This document shows positions 1 through 8,500 of a stretch of DNA of 64,000 nucleotides, piece after piece; within the stretch, counting starts at the first letter, position 1, and each line of letters opens with the position of its first letter. The notes beneath the pieces were generated by a model that saw nothing but the letters and a program-made list of their open reading frames with translations, ran no database searches and was not told where the DNA came from. This DNA comes from Dyadobacter luteus (GTDB lineage: Bacteria; Bacteroidota; Bacteroidia; Cytophagales; Spirosomataceae), in NCBI RefSeq assembly GCF_003383615.1, contig NZ_QNUL01000017.1, positions 1-64,000 on the forward strand. Reading direction: 5' to 3'. A program made the translations under genes and the position numbers.

Positions 1-78
1 CCATCAGCTAACGATAAGTACTGCAACTCTCGTTCGGGACTTGCACCCTATAGATATAGAACATGCCTGACACACACT

Positions 79-117
79 AAAAACAGGCTGCCGGAAAATT
101 TCCGGCAGCCTGTTTTT
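79..117 (-). terminator. Perfect inverted repeat, rho-independent terminator
   Basis: Two 19-base arms, 79-97 and 99-117, are exact reverse complements around a single central base. The core is GC-rich (caggctgccgg) and both ends are A or T runs, so it can work in either direction. It lies 20 bases downstream of the stop of the minus-strand SHOCT gene. The first 78 bases of the window hold no gene I can recognise. Confidence 0.85.
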
Positions 118-137
118 GTAATTGTAAAAATCTGTTT

Positions 138-926
138 TTACAATCTTGATAACAATTCCGTCTTTTTCGTACTGAATTCCTCCTCCGTAATCTGCCCTCT
201 TTCAAAAAGTACATTCAGCTTTTCAATAGTTGAAATAATAATCTCTTCCGGAGTTCGCAATGGAGTCTCATTCGGATTACTGTATGCACGCGTCACATCA
301 TAAGGAATATCGGGCGTATCCTGAATTTTATCCGCTGGCTCTGATATAAGTGTAAGGTCGCTCAGATCAATTTCCCCCTCCTGACTGGTGAAGCGATAGG
401 AACGTGCGTTTCCCTGTTGCTGGGCAACCCCGGAAATATGATGATGCTTGGTATCATAAATCGACCTTTTTCCATTCTCTTCCACAACCAAGCGATGTTT
501 CGGTGCAAAATAGGCATATCTGAAATTATTCTGAGAGCCGCTGGCTGTAGGGTTTCCAAATACTGTTGGCCAGGCACTACCCGGTTTCACTTCCACCAAT
601 TCTGAGTCCGATTCGTATTCTGACTGATATGCAGGATCGTTTTCTTCTGATGTAAAAATAACTCTGGTAGAAACCAGATCGGACAATTCGGCTGCCACCT
701 GTTCTACTTTTACTTTGAGCCCATGATTGAACATATCTCCGATCATGGTCATTCCGCCTTTCATCCATTGCCCCGCTCCACCCAGCTCAGGAATATTGAA
801 TTGAGCCATAGTTCCGTGCCCCTTTACAACGGCGTTCAGCAAAGCTTCGACTGTTTGAAATTCGAGATCGTGCCTTTTAGCAGTTTCTTCAATAATATGC
901 CGGCCTTCAGTTGTTAATGTTTTCAT
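138..926 (-). CDS. SHOCT domain-containing protein
   Basis: A 262-residue soluble protein of unknown function. The C-terminal 35 residues (TPEEIIISTIEKLNVLFERG and on to LLSRL) have the pattern of a SHOCT domain, a short helical domain at protein ends thought to mediate oligomerisation. The middle section carries Gly/Gln-rich turns (GGAGQWMKGGMTMIGDMF, SGVAQQQG), which I recall from a conserved Bacteroidota family of this length. The frame stays open to 1013, but the ATG at 926 is preferred: the protein then begins MKTLTTEGRHIIEETAKRH, the usual family start, and the extra 29 residues look unstructured. No signal peptide. The terminator at 79-117 follows. Function not inferred. Confidence 0.8.
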   Translation of the reverse strand: MKTLTTEGRHIIEETAKRHDLEFQTVEALLNAVVKGHGTMAQFNIPELGGAGQWMKGGMTMIGDMFNHGLKVKVEQVAAELSDLVSTRVIFTSEENDPAYQSEYESDSELVEVKPGSAWPTVFGNPTASGSQNNFRYAYFAPKHRLVVEENGKRSIYDTKHHHISGVAQQQGNARSYRFTSQEGEIDLSDLTLISEPADKIQDTPDIPYDVTRAYSNPNETPLRTPEEIIISTIEKLNVLFERGQITEEEFSTKKTELLSRL

Positions 927-1016
927 AGTAATCAGCGTTAAGCTGGCATCCCGAAAGATACCTGCAAAGTGTGTATTTATACTGCTCGCAACAAAAACAA
1001 TGCCATAAGGCACATT

Positions 1017-1262
1017 TCAAAACTGTAAAGGATAGCCCATTGTGAAAAGGAAGCCCGGATCAAGCCAGGTCTCGATCATCTCATGAAGGGTTTCCGTTCG
1101 AATCAGATGCCTTTTCTCGTTACTTACGTGAAATACCTGCAATAAATCCAGACTCTGATCCTCTCTGAAATTGTAGCATTTAACGATAAAGGACTCATAA
1201 TCTTCCTCTTCCAGCATGGAGACAATCCTCCCTCTTTCGTCCTTCACAGTTATCTGATACAT
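1017..1262 (-). CDS. Small hypothetical protein (81 aa)
   Basis: An unrecognised, fairly acidic 81-residue protein beginning MYQITVKDERGRIVSMLEEE and ending in a hydrophobic, aromatic tail (LDPGFLFTMGYPLQF). No signal peptide, membrane segment or metal-binding motif is visible. It lies on the same strand as the SHOCT gene, about 90 bases upstream of that gene's preferred start, so the two may be co-transcribed. No larger frame competes with it. The residue mix (charged start, alternating hydrophobic residues) looks like a real folded small protein, but no function can be assigned. Confidence 0.55.
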   Translation of the reverse strand: MYQITVKDERGRIVSMLEEEDYESFIVKCYNFREDQSLDLLQVFHVSNEKRHLIRTETLHEMIETWLDPGFLFTMGYPLQF

Positions 1263-1394
1263 CTGTGTAATTGCCTTAAAACCACTAAATAACTTATAAT
1301 CGGGTGTTGAAAGAACAAATTTAAATAACTGGTTTTCAATCCTGAAATGGACTTATTCAACGGTTAAATGGTACAACCTCAGCGAAGCATCCGG

Positions 1395-1832
1395 CTACAT
1401 TTTGACATTCTCCACCTTTTTGCCTTGGTGATCAAAAAATACATCCACGTCCTCAGAGCCTTTTTTCAGCTCAACTTTGTATAACGTTTCCTTCCCATTT
1501 TGCAGCTTTTCAACATCATCAATCCTGTACCCTTTGTAATCTTTGGCGATCACTGTTTTTACCGCTGCCGGCAAATCAGCGCTTCGTATATCCTCCTTGT
1601 GTTTCACCACATTTCCTGATTCATTAATCCATAGGGAGTGGTCTTTTCTACTTATTTCAAATTCCACTTTGTACAATTCCCCCTTGCGTTCCCATTCAAC
1701 GTCGGCCGCTTTAGGAAATTTCTGATTAAAAACATTCATAACAACAGACGGTACTTCTCTGGCAGGAATATCCTGAGCAAACCCACTCAATGTGCATAGC
1801 AACATCAATGCAGACAACATTTTCTTTTTCAT
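1395..1832 (-). CDS. PepSY-like periplasmic protein (BLIP/PepSY-like repeat)
   Basis: A 145-residue exported protein. The frame opens at 1940, but the ATG at 1832 starts a clean signal peptide (MKKKMLSALMLLCTLSGFAQ, cut after FAQ), so that start is chosen. Two PepSY-like units follow: one with VVMNVFNQKFPKAADVEWER and YKVEFEISRKDHSLWINESG, a second with AVKTVIAKDYKGYRIDDVEK and YKVELKKGSEDVDVFFDHQG. In Bacteroidota, such proteins are often encoded beside two-component systems and are suspected of modulating or reporting on envelope state. It is the last gene of a minus-strand run of regulator, kinase, outer-membrane protein and PepSY protein, 79 bases after the one before it. The family call is firm; the sensory role is inference. 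Confidence 0.82.
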   Translation of the reverse strand: MKKKMLSALMLLCTLSGFAQDIPAREVPSVVMNVFNQKFPKAADVEWERKGELYKVEFEISRKDHSLWINESGNVVKHKEDIRSADLPAAVKTVIAKDYKGYRIDDVEKLQNGKETLYKVELKKGSEDVDVFFDHQGKKVENVKM

Positions 1833-1911
1833 GTGTTTTAATATTAAAGTGAAGAAATCCGGATAAAAAATGGGAGCAATTTTCTTGCTTCTCAGTATTT
1901 GAAGATGTTTG

Positions 1912-2733
1912 TTATTTTCTTTTTGGCTCGTAAATGACACGCGCCATGAAACTCATTCCGTTACTCTGAAAGCTGGTGGGAATACCTGTAATGAGCCCCA
2001 GAGCGAGGTTATCGGCGAGAACAATTTTCATTTGAGGACGAAGTACCATCTGATTACTTCCCTTGCCATATTCGTCGTTCACCTCCAGACCCACGAAATT
2101 GCCGGAAGCAAGAACATAATGCGCACTGGCATTGACCTGATAAAACAGATCACGACGATTTTCTTCCGGAGTAAATTCCCACTCCGGCCCGGTGTAGAGC
2201 ATTGTATTCCATCGCTGCCCAAACTTTTTTGCCATAATCAGAAAAGGACTTACCGAATTCCCTTTCAACATTCCCCGACCATGATCAATCGAGTAGAATG
2301 AATGCGCTCTGAACTCATGCATATACCCTGCAGCCATGGATAACTGATGTTTGGGAGAAACCAGAAAGGTATATTGAGTAGCCAGTTTGAGCCCTTCTAC
2401 CCTGTTACGCGGAATGGCTGCATTTTCGTCACTGCCAACGGATCTGTAAAAGGAAAAAGGCACTTCCACTTCGAGCCCGAGCCGGTTTAAAGGGGAAAAT
2501 TCATATTCTACAAAAGTGTGATTGACTGTATAATCCTTGTGTCCTTCAATACCATATCCCACGTTCCATTCTTTCTCTCCCTTTCTTGCGCCAAGGTCTC
2601 TGATCAAATCCATATATAATGGTTCTGCATGACGGATTTTAACTGGTAATTTTTTCTCAGTTGAGTCGGACTGAGCCATTGCGTGCTTACCGGCAATGAC
2701 AAAAATGACGAATATAAAAAAGCTGTACTTCAT
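1912..2733 (-). CDS. Predicted outer-membrane protein, HAEPLY family
   Basis: A 273-residue protein with a signal peptide (MKYSFFIFVIFVIAGKHAMA, then QS). After it comes a conserved-looking segment, HAEPLYMDLIRDLGARKGEK, that I recall from an uncharacterised Bacteroidota family. The rest alternates short amphipathic strands with turns (TFVEYEFSPLNRLGLEVEVP, FVGLEVNDEY) and ends in a typical beta-barrel strand, FMARVIYEPKRK, so an outer-membrane barrel is likely. It sits 78 bases after the histidine kinase and before the PepSY protein, pointing to a shared envelope role, as client or target of the two-component system. Some family members carry misleading enzyme names in databases, as I recall; nothing here supports an enzyme. 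Confidence 0.72.
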   Translation of the reverse strand: MKYSFFIFVIFVIAGKHAMAQSDSTEKKLPVKIRHAEPLYMDLIRDLGARKGEKEWNVGYGIEGHKDYTVNHTFVEYEFSPLNRLGLEVEVPFSFYRSVGSDENAAIPRNRVEGLKLATQYTFLVSPKHQLSMAAGYMHEFRAHSFYSIDHGRGMLKGNSVSPFLIMAKKFGQRWNTMLYTGPEWEFTPEENRRDLFYQVNASAHYVLASGNFVGLEVNDEYGKGSNQMVLRPQMKIVLADNLALGLITGIPTSFQSNGMSFMARVIYEPKRK

Positions 2734-2811
2734 ACTTCCGGTGTTTTTGATACAATGTTAAATGTCAAAACCGGAAGGAATTGGGAACAATCTGTCGCGA
2801 AGGAAAAGATC

Positions 2812-4080
2812 TTAAGTTTTGAAAGAAACCGTCATTGTGTGCGCACCATCATAGTGATAGGTGATCGTCACAGCATACATGTCTGTAATAGCCTTCACAA
2901 TGGCCAATCCCAAACCTGTATTGTTTTTATCGGACGAAGACTTTTCAAACCTTTTGAAAATCCGCTCACCGTCCAGTGGCTGAGCTGATCCTGTATTGGT
3001 AATATTGAAAAAATGCCTGTCCACCGCAATTTTCACAGTACCTCCTTCTTTATTATGGATAATGGCGTTGCGCAGCAGATTGGAAAGTAGAACCACAGCC
3101 AGATCCTTCTGCATGTAATAACTGAGTTCTCCTGATTCTTCCACATTCATCTGCACCTCCTTATAATCTGCAAAGTCCCGGAATTCAAGAACAAGCTCTT
3201 TGATAATCATATTAAGACTGACCAGCTCACCTTGTTCAAACTGACGATTTTCAATTTTTGAAAGCAACAGTAAAGATTTGTTCAGGCGCGTCAGTCGTTC
3301 CAGCGTTTGAATCACACGCCCTACCGTTTCCATATCCGGCTCTGTCAATGCCCCTTTTTCTGCCAGCAGCTCCAGTCTGTTAATACTTATAGCGATAGGA
3401 GTCTGTATCTCATGACTGGCATTTTCAATAAATTGTTTCTGGCTATTGAAAGTGTCTGTTGTGTGCCGGGTAAGGGATATCAAAGAATCATTCAATACCT
3501 TAAATTCCTTCACTTCGGTTTTTACCGAGCCGACAGGATTGTTCACGCCCAACCTGAAATCCTTCAATTGCTCCAGCATACTGTAAAATGGCTTCCAGAC
3601 TTTACGTAACAAAAAATTATTAATGATAAGAATACTGCCGATCAGAGCGATATACAGCCAGATCAGTGCATAGAACAAATCCTCAATTAAATCATCCTCC
3701 TCCACCATGGAAGAAATGATTTTGAGTTCATAATATCTGTCATTTTTTTTGAACGCTGTAGTGAGCAGCCGTACAGGCTCCAGATCATTTTCATAAGGCA
3801 TGTACATGAGCGTATCCTTATGCACATCCTTTATTTTCTTTGCATAGCTTTCAGCTACTTCTCGTATCTCATAGTTGCCTTCTGCAAATTCGTTTCGGAA
3901 AAGTATGGTCGAATCCTGACTTGCTTTTTCAATGATGAGCATTTTAAAGTTGTCCAGCCCGTCGTCCAGACTGTCATATACTTCATCCAACATATTTACA
4001 TAAAAGATCACTGCCCATACATTTATGATTCCAAACAGTGCAAATGCCAGATACTTAAGTGTGTAGTTCAGTAAGCTCAT
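2812..4080 (-). CDS. Sensor histidine kinase
   Basis: A 422-residue membrane sensor kinase that would autophosphorylate and pass phosphate to the regulator encoded just upstream. Membrane segments lie near residues 9-30 and 135-157, enclosing a periplasmic sensor of about 105 residues rich in charged residues. The dimerisation helix holds the phospho-acceptor, H223, in NASHEIQTPIA; the usual motif is SHELRTP, so Q replaces R. The catalytic domain has an N box (NLLRNAIIHN) and a G box (NNTGLGLAIVKAI). Its ATG overlaps the stop of the regulator gene (ATGA), which shows translational coupling. The neighbouring barrel and PepSY protein suggest an envelope signal, but the ligand is unknown. Confidence 0.93.
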   Translation of the reverse strand: MSLLNYTLKYLAFALFGIINVWAVIFYVNMLDEVYDSLDDGLDNFKMLIIEKASQDSTILFRNEFAEGNYEIREVAESYAKKIKDVHKDTLMYMPYENDLEPVRLLTTAFKKNDRYYELKIISSMVEEDDLIEDLFYALIWLYIALIGSILIINNFLLRKVWKPFYSMLEQLKDFRLGVNNPVGSVKTEVKEFKVLNDSLISLTRHTTDTFNSQKQFIENASHEIQTPIAISINRLELLAEKGALTEPDMETVGRVIQTLERLTRLNKSLLLLSKIENRQFEQGELVSLNMIIKELVLEFRDFADYKEVQMNVEESGELSYYMQKDLAVVLLSNLLRNAIIHNKEGGTVKIAVDRHFFNITNTGSAQPLDGERIFKRFEKSSSDKNNTGLGLAIVKAITDMYAVTITYHYDGAHTMTVSFKT

Positions 4081-4754
4081 AGCTGTATAAGTTTATACCC
4101 AATGCCATACACTGCCTGCACTTCCACATCGGCACCCTGATCCTTTAGTTTTTTTCGAAGATTTTTGATTTGAGAATAAATGAATTCGTAGTCGTCCGCG
4201 TCTTCCATGTGATCCCCCCACACGTGCTCAGCAAGAGCCGTCCTGGTTACCAGTCTGTTTTTATTGACAAGCATATAGGTCAGGATATCAAATTCTTTCC
4301 GGTTAAGCGCGAGAGAATCCCCGTTCACTGTCAATGTTCGTTCATCAATATCCAGTTTCAGATTCCCCAAAATCATAGTATTGTTTCCCAAAAATGATTT
4401 GCGTCTTAAAACTGATTTAACCCTTGCGGTCAGCTCTGCAATATGAAAAGGTTTGGTCAGGTAGTCATCCGCTCCCAGATTCAAACCGGCGAGTTTATCA
4501 TCCAATGAATCTTTCGCGGATATGATAATCACATTGTCTGATTTGCCAAGCGCTTTCAATTCGGAAAGTAATTCCAGCCCGTTACCACCGGGAAGCATTA
4601 TATCCAACAGAATACAGTCATATTCAAAACCAATAATCTTGTCCAGCGCAGATGTATAATCACCGGCAGACTCTACCACATATTGCTCTATTTCCAGGGA
4701 TTGTCGGATTACATCCTGCAGATCCGCCTCATCTTCAACAATCAGTATTTTCAT
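4077..4754 (-). CDS. OmpR/PhoB-family response regulator
   Basis: A 225-residue two-component regulator. The receiver domain (residues 1-120) has the acidic pocket E7/D8, phospho-acceptor D51 (CILLDIMLPGGNG), S79 and K101 (DYLTKPF). The DNA-binding winged helix (about 128-224) ends in the typical FIYSQIKNLRKKLKDQG and YGIGYKL. It is the first gene of a minus-strand operon with the histidine kinase (4-base overlap), a barrel protein and a PepSY-like protein. The 132 bases upstream, shared with the divergent proline-rich gene, must hold its promoter; I could not identify a convincing box there. Target genes are unknown, but its own operon is the obvious candidate. Confidence 0.94.
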   Translation of the reverse strand: MKILIVEDEADLQDVIRQSLEIEQYVVESAGDYTSALDKIIGFEYDCILLDIMLPGGNGLELLSELKALGKSDNVIIISAKDSLDDKLAGLNLGADDYLTKPFHIAELTARVKSVLRRKSFLGNNTMILGNLKLDIDERTLTVNGDSLALNRKEFDILTYMLVNKNRLVTRTALAEHVWGDHMEDADDYEFIYSQIKNLRKKLKDQGADVEVQAVYGIGYKLIQL

Positions 4755-4886
4755 AACAGGTAAAATAACCAGGCAAAACCGGAAAAATTAGGGAATAGAT
4801 CTATCATCTGGTGCTATAGTTTGAATAAAGGCACAATTATTTTAATACCATGCGAAACTATTTACTAGTATAAACGTCTAATCGTC

Positions 4887-5183
4887 ATGGATATATATCA
4901 AGTGGCTACCGCCTTCTGGGAACAAAACCAGAACATTTATTCGAATAGTTTCAATACCGAGCCTACACCTGCTCCTACAGGTCCGGATGAAATGCCCCCA
5001 TTCGATCCACGTCCGGAAGTGCCGGTTCCCGATGCACCGGAAGAAACTCCACCCTATGAAAGAGAACCAGAGACACCACCTGTAAAACCGGAACCCGAAC
5101 TACCGCCTGTAGAGCCAGTAGTTCCTGAAACGGAGCCACTTCCTTATCCGGGAGAGGAACCGGAAATCCCGGCTTTTAAATAA
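4887..5183 (+). CDS. Proline/glutamate-rich small protein (98 aa)
   Basis: A 98-residue protein, about a third proline and strongly acidic. The first 25 residues are ordinary (MDIYQVATAFWEQNQNIYSN); the rest is low complexity with repeated P-E-x-P-P and E-P-E units, for example EPETPPVKPEPELPPVEP. There is no signal peptide and no membrane segment. It should be disordered and extended, perhaps a spacer or binding tail. It stands alone between the divergent two-component operon and the large glycoside hydrolase. The consistent codon frame and absence of stops favour a real gene over chance. No function can be assigned. Confidence 0.5.
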   Translation: MDIYQVATAFWEQNQNIYSNSFNTEPTPAPTGPDEMPPFDPRPEVPVPDAPEETPPYEREPETPPVKPEPELPPVEPVVPETEPLPYPGEEPEIPAFK

Positions 5184-5392
5184 ATTATTAAGGATTGATC
5201 ATTATTGGCAAACCGTCTGAGGACGACCTCGGTTTGGCGCACATTCCCAAAGCTACTGTTTACTCCCGTAACAGAATGTCCTTTATGTGCCAGTCAAATA
5301 TAATCTCTTAAGGATGAAACAAATCCAGGTTTCGAATCCTCCTACCCGCTTCAAATCAAAAATATTGCCCTGTAAACTATAAAATTCCAGCA

Positions 5393-5441
5393 TTGTAAAA
5401 ATACATTGTATACCTGTAGAATATAATCTATATTTTTACAA
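5393..5441 (+). promoter_or_regulatory. Inverted repeat upstream of the CBM6 glycoside hydrolase gene
   Basis: The 11-base arms ttgtaaaaata (5393-5403) and tatttttacaa (5431-5441) are exact reverse complements 27 bases apart, centred about 120 bases before the hydrolase ATG. The whole gap 5184-5538 (355 bases) has no gene; its last 160 bases are AT-rich and hold the short direct repeat acattgta. A weak aaaccg/cggttt hairpin lies near 5208-5236. A regulator-binding site or a leader hairpin are both possible. Confidence 0.35.
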
Positions 5442-5538
5442 AAAATTATTTTCGCTCAAAGCAAAATGATTGATTAAAATTTCTACATTGCTACAAATAA
5501 ATTACAATAATCTCCTCCCGGATTTTCGAGATCAACAA

Positions 5539-8500
5539 ATGAAAAAACTGCTACTCCCTCTACTCTTAATTTGGGGCTTTGTGTGCGCCAATGCCCAGAA
5601 TTACACCTCAGTTCCTTCCAGAATTGAAGCTGAAGATTACAATGGCATTCATGATGCCGGTACGGAAACTACCGCTGATACAGGTGGCGGAAGTAACATC
5701 GGAAGCATCAATAATGGCAGCTGGATAGACTACAACATTAAGACATCCCAGGCCGGAGGATACACACTCCAACTAAGAGTGGCTAACGGATTCAATGATA
5801 ATGCCGAGGTACATATCAAAAATGCAGATGGCACCAGACTGGCGGGTACCATTGTACCACGTACCGGTGGAATGCAGGCATGGCAGACTATCTCTTTGTT
5901 CGTGACGCTTCCAGCTGGAAATCAAACCATAAGAGTGTATGCACAAAACGGACTTTTCAACCTCAACTGGATCGAATTTGTTGCACCTAAATTACTTACA
6001 GCACGCATTGAAGCAGAAGATTTCAACGCAGCCACCGACGTAAGGCCTGAAACTACTGCAGATACAGGAGGCGGAAGCAATCTGGGATATATTGATGATG
6101 AAGACTGGATGGATTACCACGTAAAAGTGGCTAATTCAGGTGTACATACTTTTTCATTCAGAGTCGCTAATGCGTACGGAAACGGAATTATTCAGATCAG
6201 AAACCAGAACGCAGATGTGTTGGGAAGTGTGAACGTGCCGCAAACAGGAGGATGGCAAACGTATACTACTGTTAGTACTACTGCAACACTTAACGCAGGA
6301 GACCAGGTAATCAGGCTATTCCTGCCAAAAGGAACTTTCAATTTCAACTGGTTCGAAGTTGCAGAGGGAGGACAGGCAGAACAACCTACACAGTCTGTCA
6401 TTACATTTGAAGCAATACCGGCTGTAAAAGTGGGCGGCAATAGCTTCAACCTCTACGCCACAAGTAACAATGCTCTAAGTCCTGTTACATTTACATCTTC
6501 CAACCCTTCGGTAATTGCACTCACAAACAATGCAGGTACATGGATCGCGACAATTCTTGCAGAGGGAAACACAAGCATCACCGCCTCACAGGCAGGCAAC
6601 GGATCATTTACAGAAGCTGAGAATGTGACCAGAAACGTCATTGTTCAGCCCGCTGATCCAACTACGCCTGCAACTTATACACAAATCCCTTCCAGAATTG
6701 AAGCTGAAAATTACAGTGCTATTCACGATGCCGGTACGGAAACTACCGCTGATACAGGTGGCGGAAGTAACATCGGAAGCATCAACAATGGCAGCTGGAT
6801 AGACTACAACATTAAGACATCCCAGGCCGGAGGATACACACTCCAACTAAGAGTGGCTAACGGATTCAACGATAATGCTGAAGTACATATCAAAAATGCT
6901 GAAGGAATAAAGCTGGCAGGTACCATTGTACCACGTACCGGTGGTATGCAGGCATGGCAGACTATCTCTTTGTTCGTGACGCTTCCAGCCGGAAATCAAA
7001 CCATAAGAGTGTATGCACAAAACGGACTTTTCAACCTCAACTGGATCGAATTTGTTGCACCTAAGCTACTTACAGGACGCATTGAAGCAGAAGATTTCAA
7101 CGCAGCCACCGACGTAAGACCTGAAACTACTGCAGATACAGGAGGCGGAAGCAATCTGGGATATATTGATGATGAAGACTGGATGGATTACCACGTAAAA
7201 GTGGCTAATTCAGGTGTACATACTTTTTCATTCAGAGTCGCTAATGCGTACGGAAACGGAATTATTCAGATCAGAAACCAGAACGCAGATGTGTTGGGAA
7301 GTGTGAACGTGCCGCAAACAGGAGGATGGCAAACGTATACTACCGTTAGTACTACTGCAACACTTAATGCAGGAGACCAGATAATCAGGCTATTCATGCC
7401 AAAAGGAACTTTCAATTTCAACTGGTTCGAAGTTGCAGAGGGAGGACAGGCAGAACAACCTACACAGTCTGTCATTACATTTGAAGCAATACCGGCTGTA
7501 AAAGTGGGCGGCAATAGCTTCAACCTCTACGCCACAAGTAACAATGCTCTAAGTCCTGTTACATTTACATCTTCCAACCCTTCGGTAATTGCACTCACAA
7601 ACAATGCAGGTACATGGATCGCGACAATTCTTGCAGAGGGAAACACAAACATCACCGCCTCACAGGCAGGCAACGGATCATTTACAGAAGCTGAGAATGT
7701 GACCAGAAACGTCATTGTTCAGCCTGCTGATCCGGTATCCAATGCTCAGAAAATCACACTTGACCCTAAACGCTGGTATCAGCTAACCAATGCCGCTAAC
7801 GGCCTTGACCAGTTATTTGACGGTAATTTAACTGAGACCTTACAGACAGGATGGGGGAAAGTGATCAGTGAATATGAGGCTTACTATCCCTTACTTGAAG
7901 GAGAAGAAATGACCATTGAAAGTCTGAGGTTTTTTGACCTGGAAGGGTCGAATACTCAAAATCCGGCGAAATTATCCATCATCACCGATCAGTGGGAACG
8001 CATCGAAATTGCAAGATTCACCGGAGACAGATACAATGGATGGGTTGGACCATATCCTGAGCGCAACCTGTCCGGAAATGCCCAGTTCTTACTTGATGCA
8101 CCGGTTGGAAATATCCGCTATCTGATTTGGGATATACGTGGAATTATGCCGACGGAAATGGAAATTTACGGAACCCATACTCCTGCCACTGTAACTCCTT
8201 CACCTGTACCTGCAAAATCTGTTCGTCTGGGCGACATGTTTGGCGTGAATGGCTATGAATGGAATTTCCAGCATGGAGCCAAACCATGGGAAAATGACGA
8301 AAACCTGGTTAATGCTGCTAAAAACTTCAAAGGTTTGAGACACTATCTAGATTGGGAAAAGCTTGAATCAAGTGAGGGTGTATATTCTTTCAATCCGACA
8401 CTTATTGGTGGCTGGCATTACGACCTGATGTACGAACGTTGCAAGCAAGAAAACATAGAAATTCTGGCATGTATCAAAACGCTGCCTGGCTGGATGCTTG

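Noticed and set aside
2-70. Open frame ending in TGA at 68-70, possible tail of a gene that begins outside the window
   Set aside because: Only 22 codons are visible and the peptide (LVRDLHPIDIEHA) matched no family I can name. It may be the end of a real gene but cannot be supported.
6192-7715. Recurring minus-strand frames within the hydrolase repeats (two identical pairs)
   Set aside because: They are mirror images of the duplicated CBM6/Ig coding sequence, have no signals and exist twice only because the gene is duplicated.
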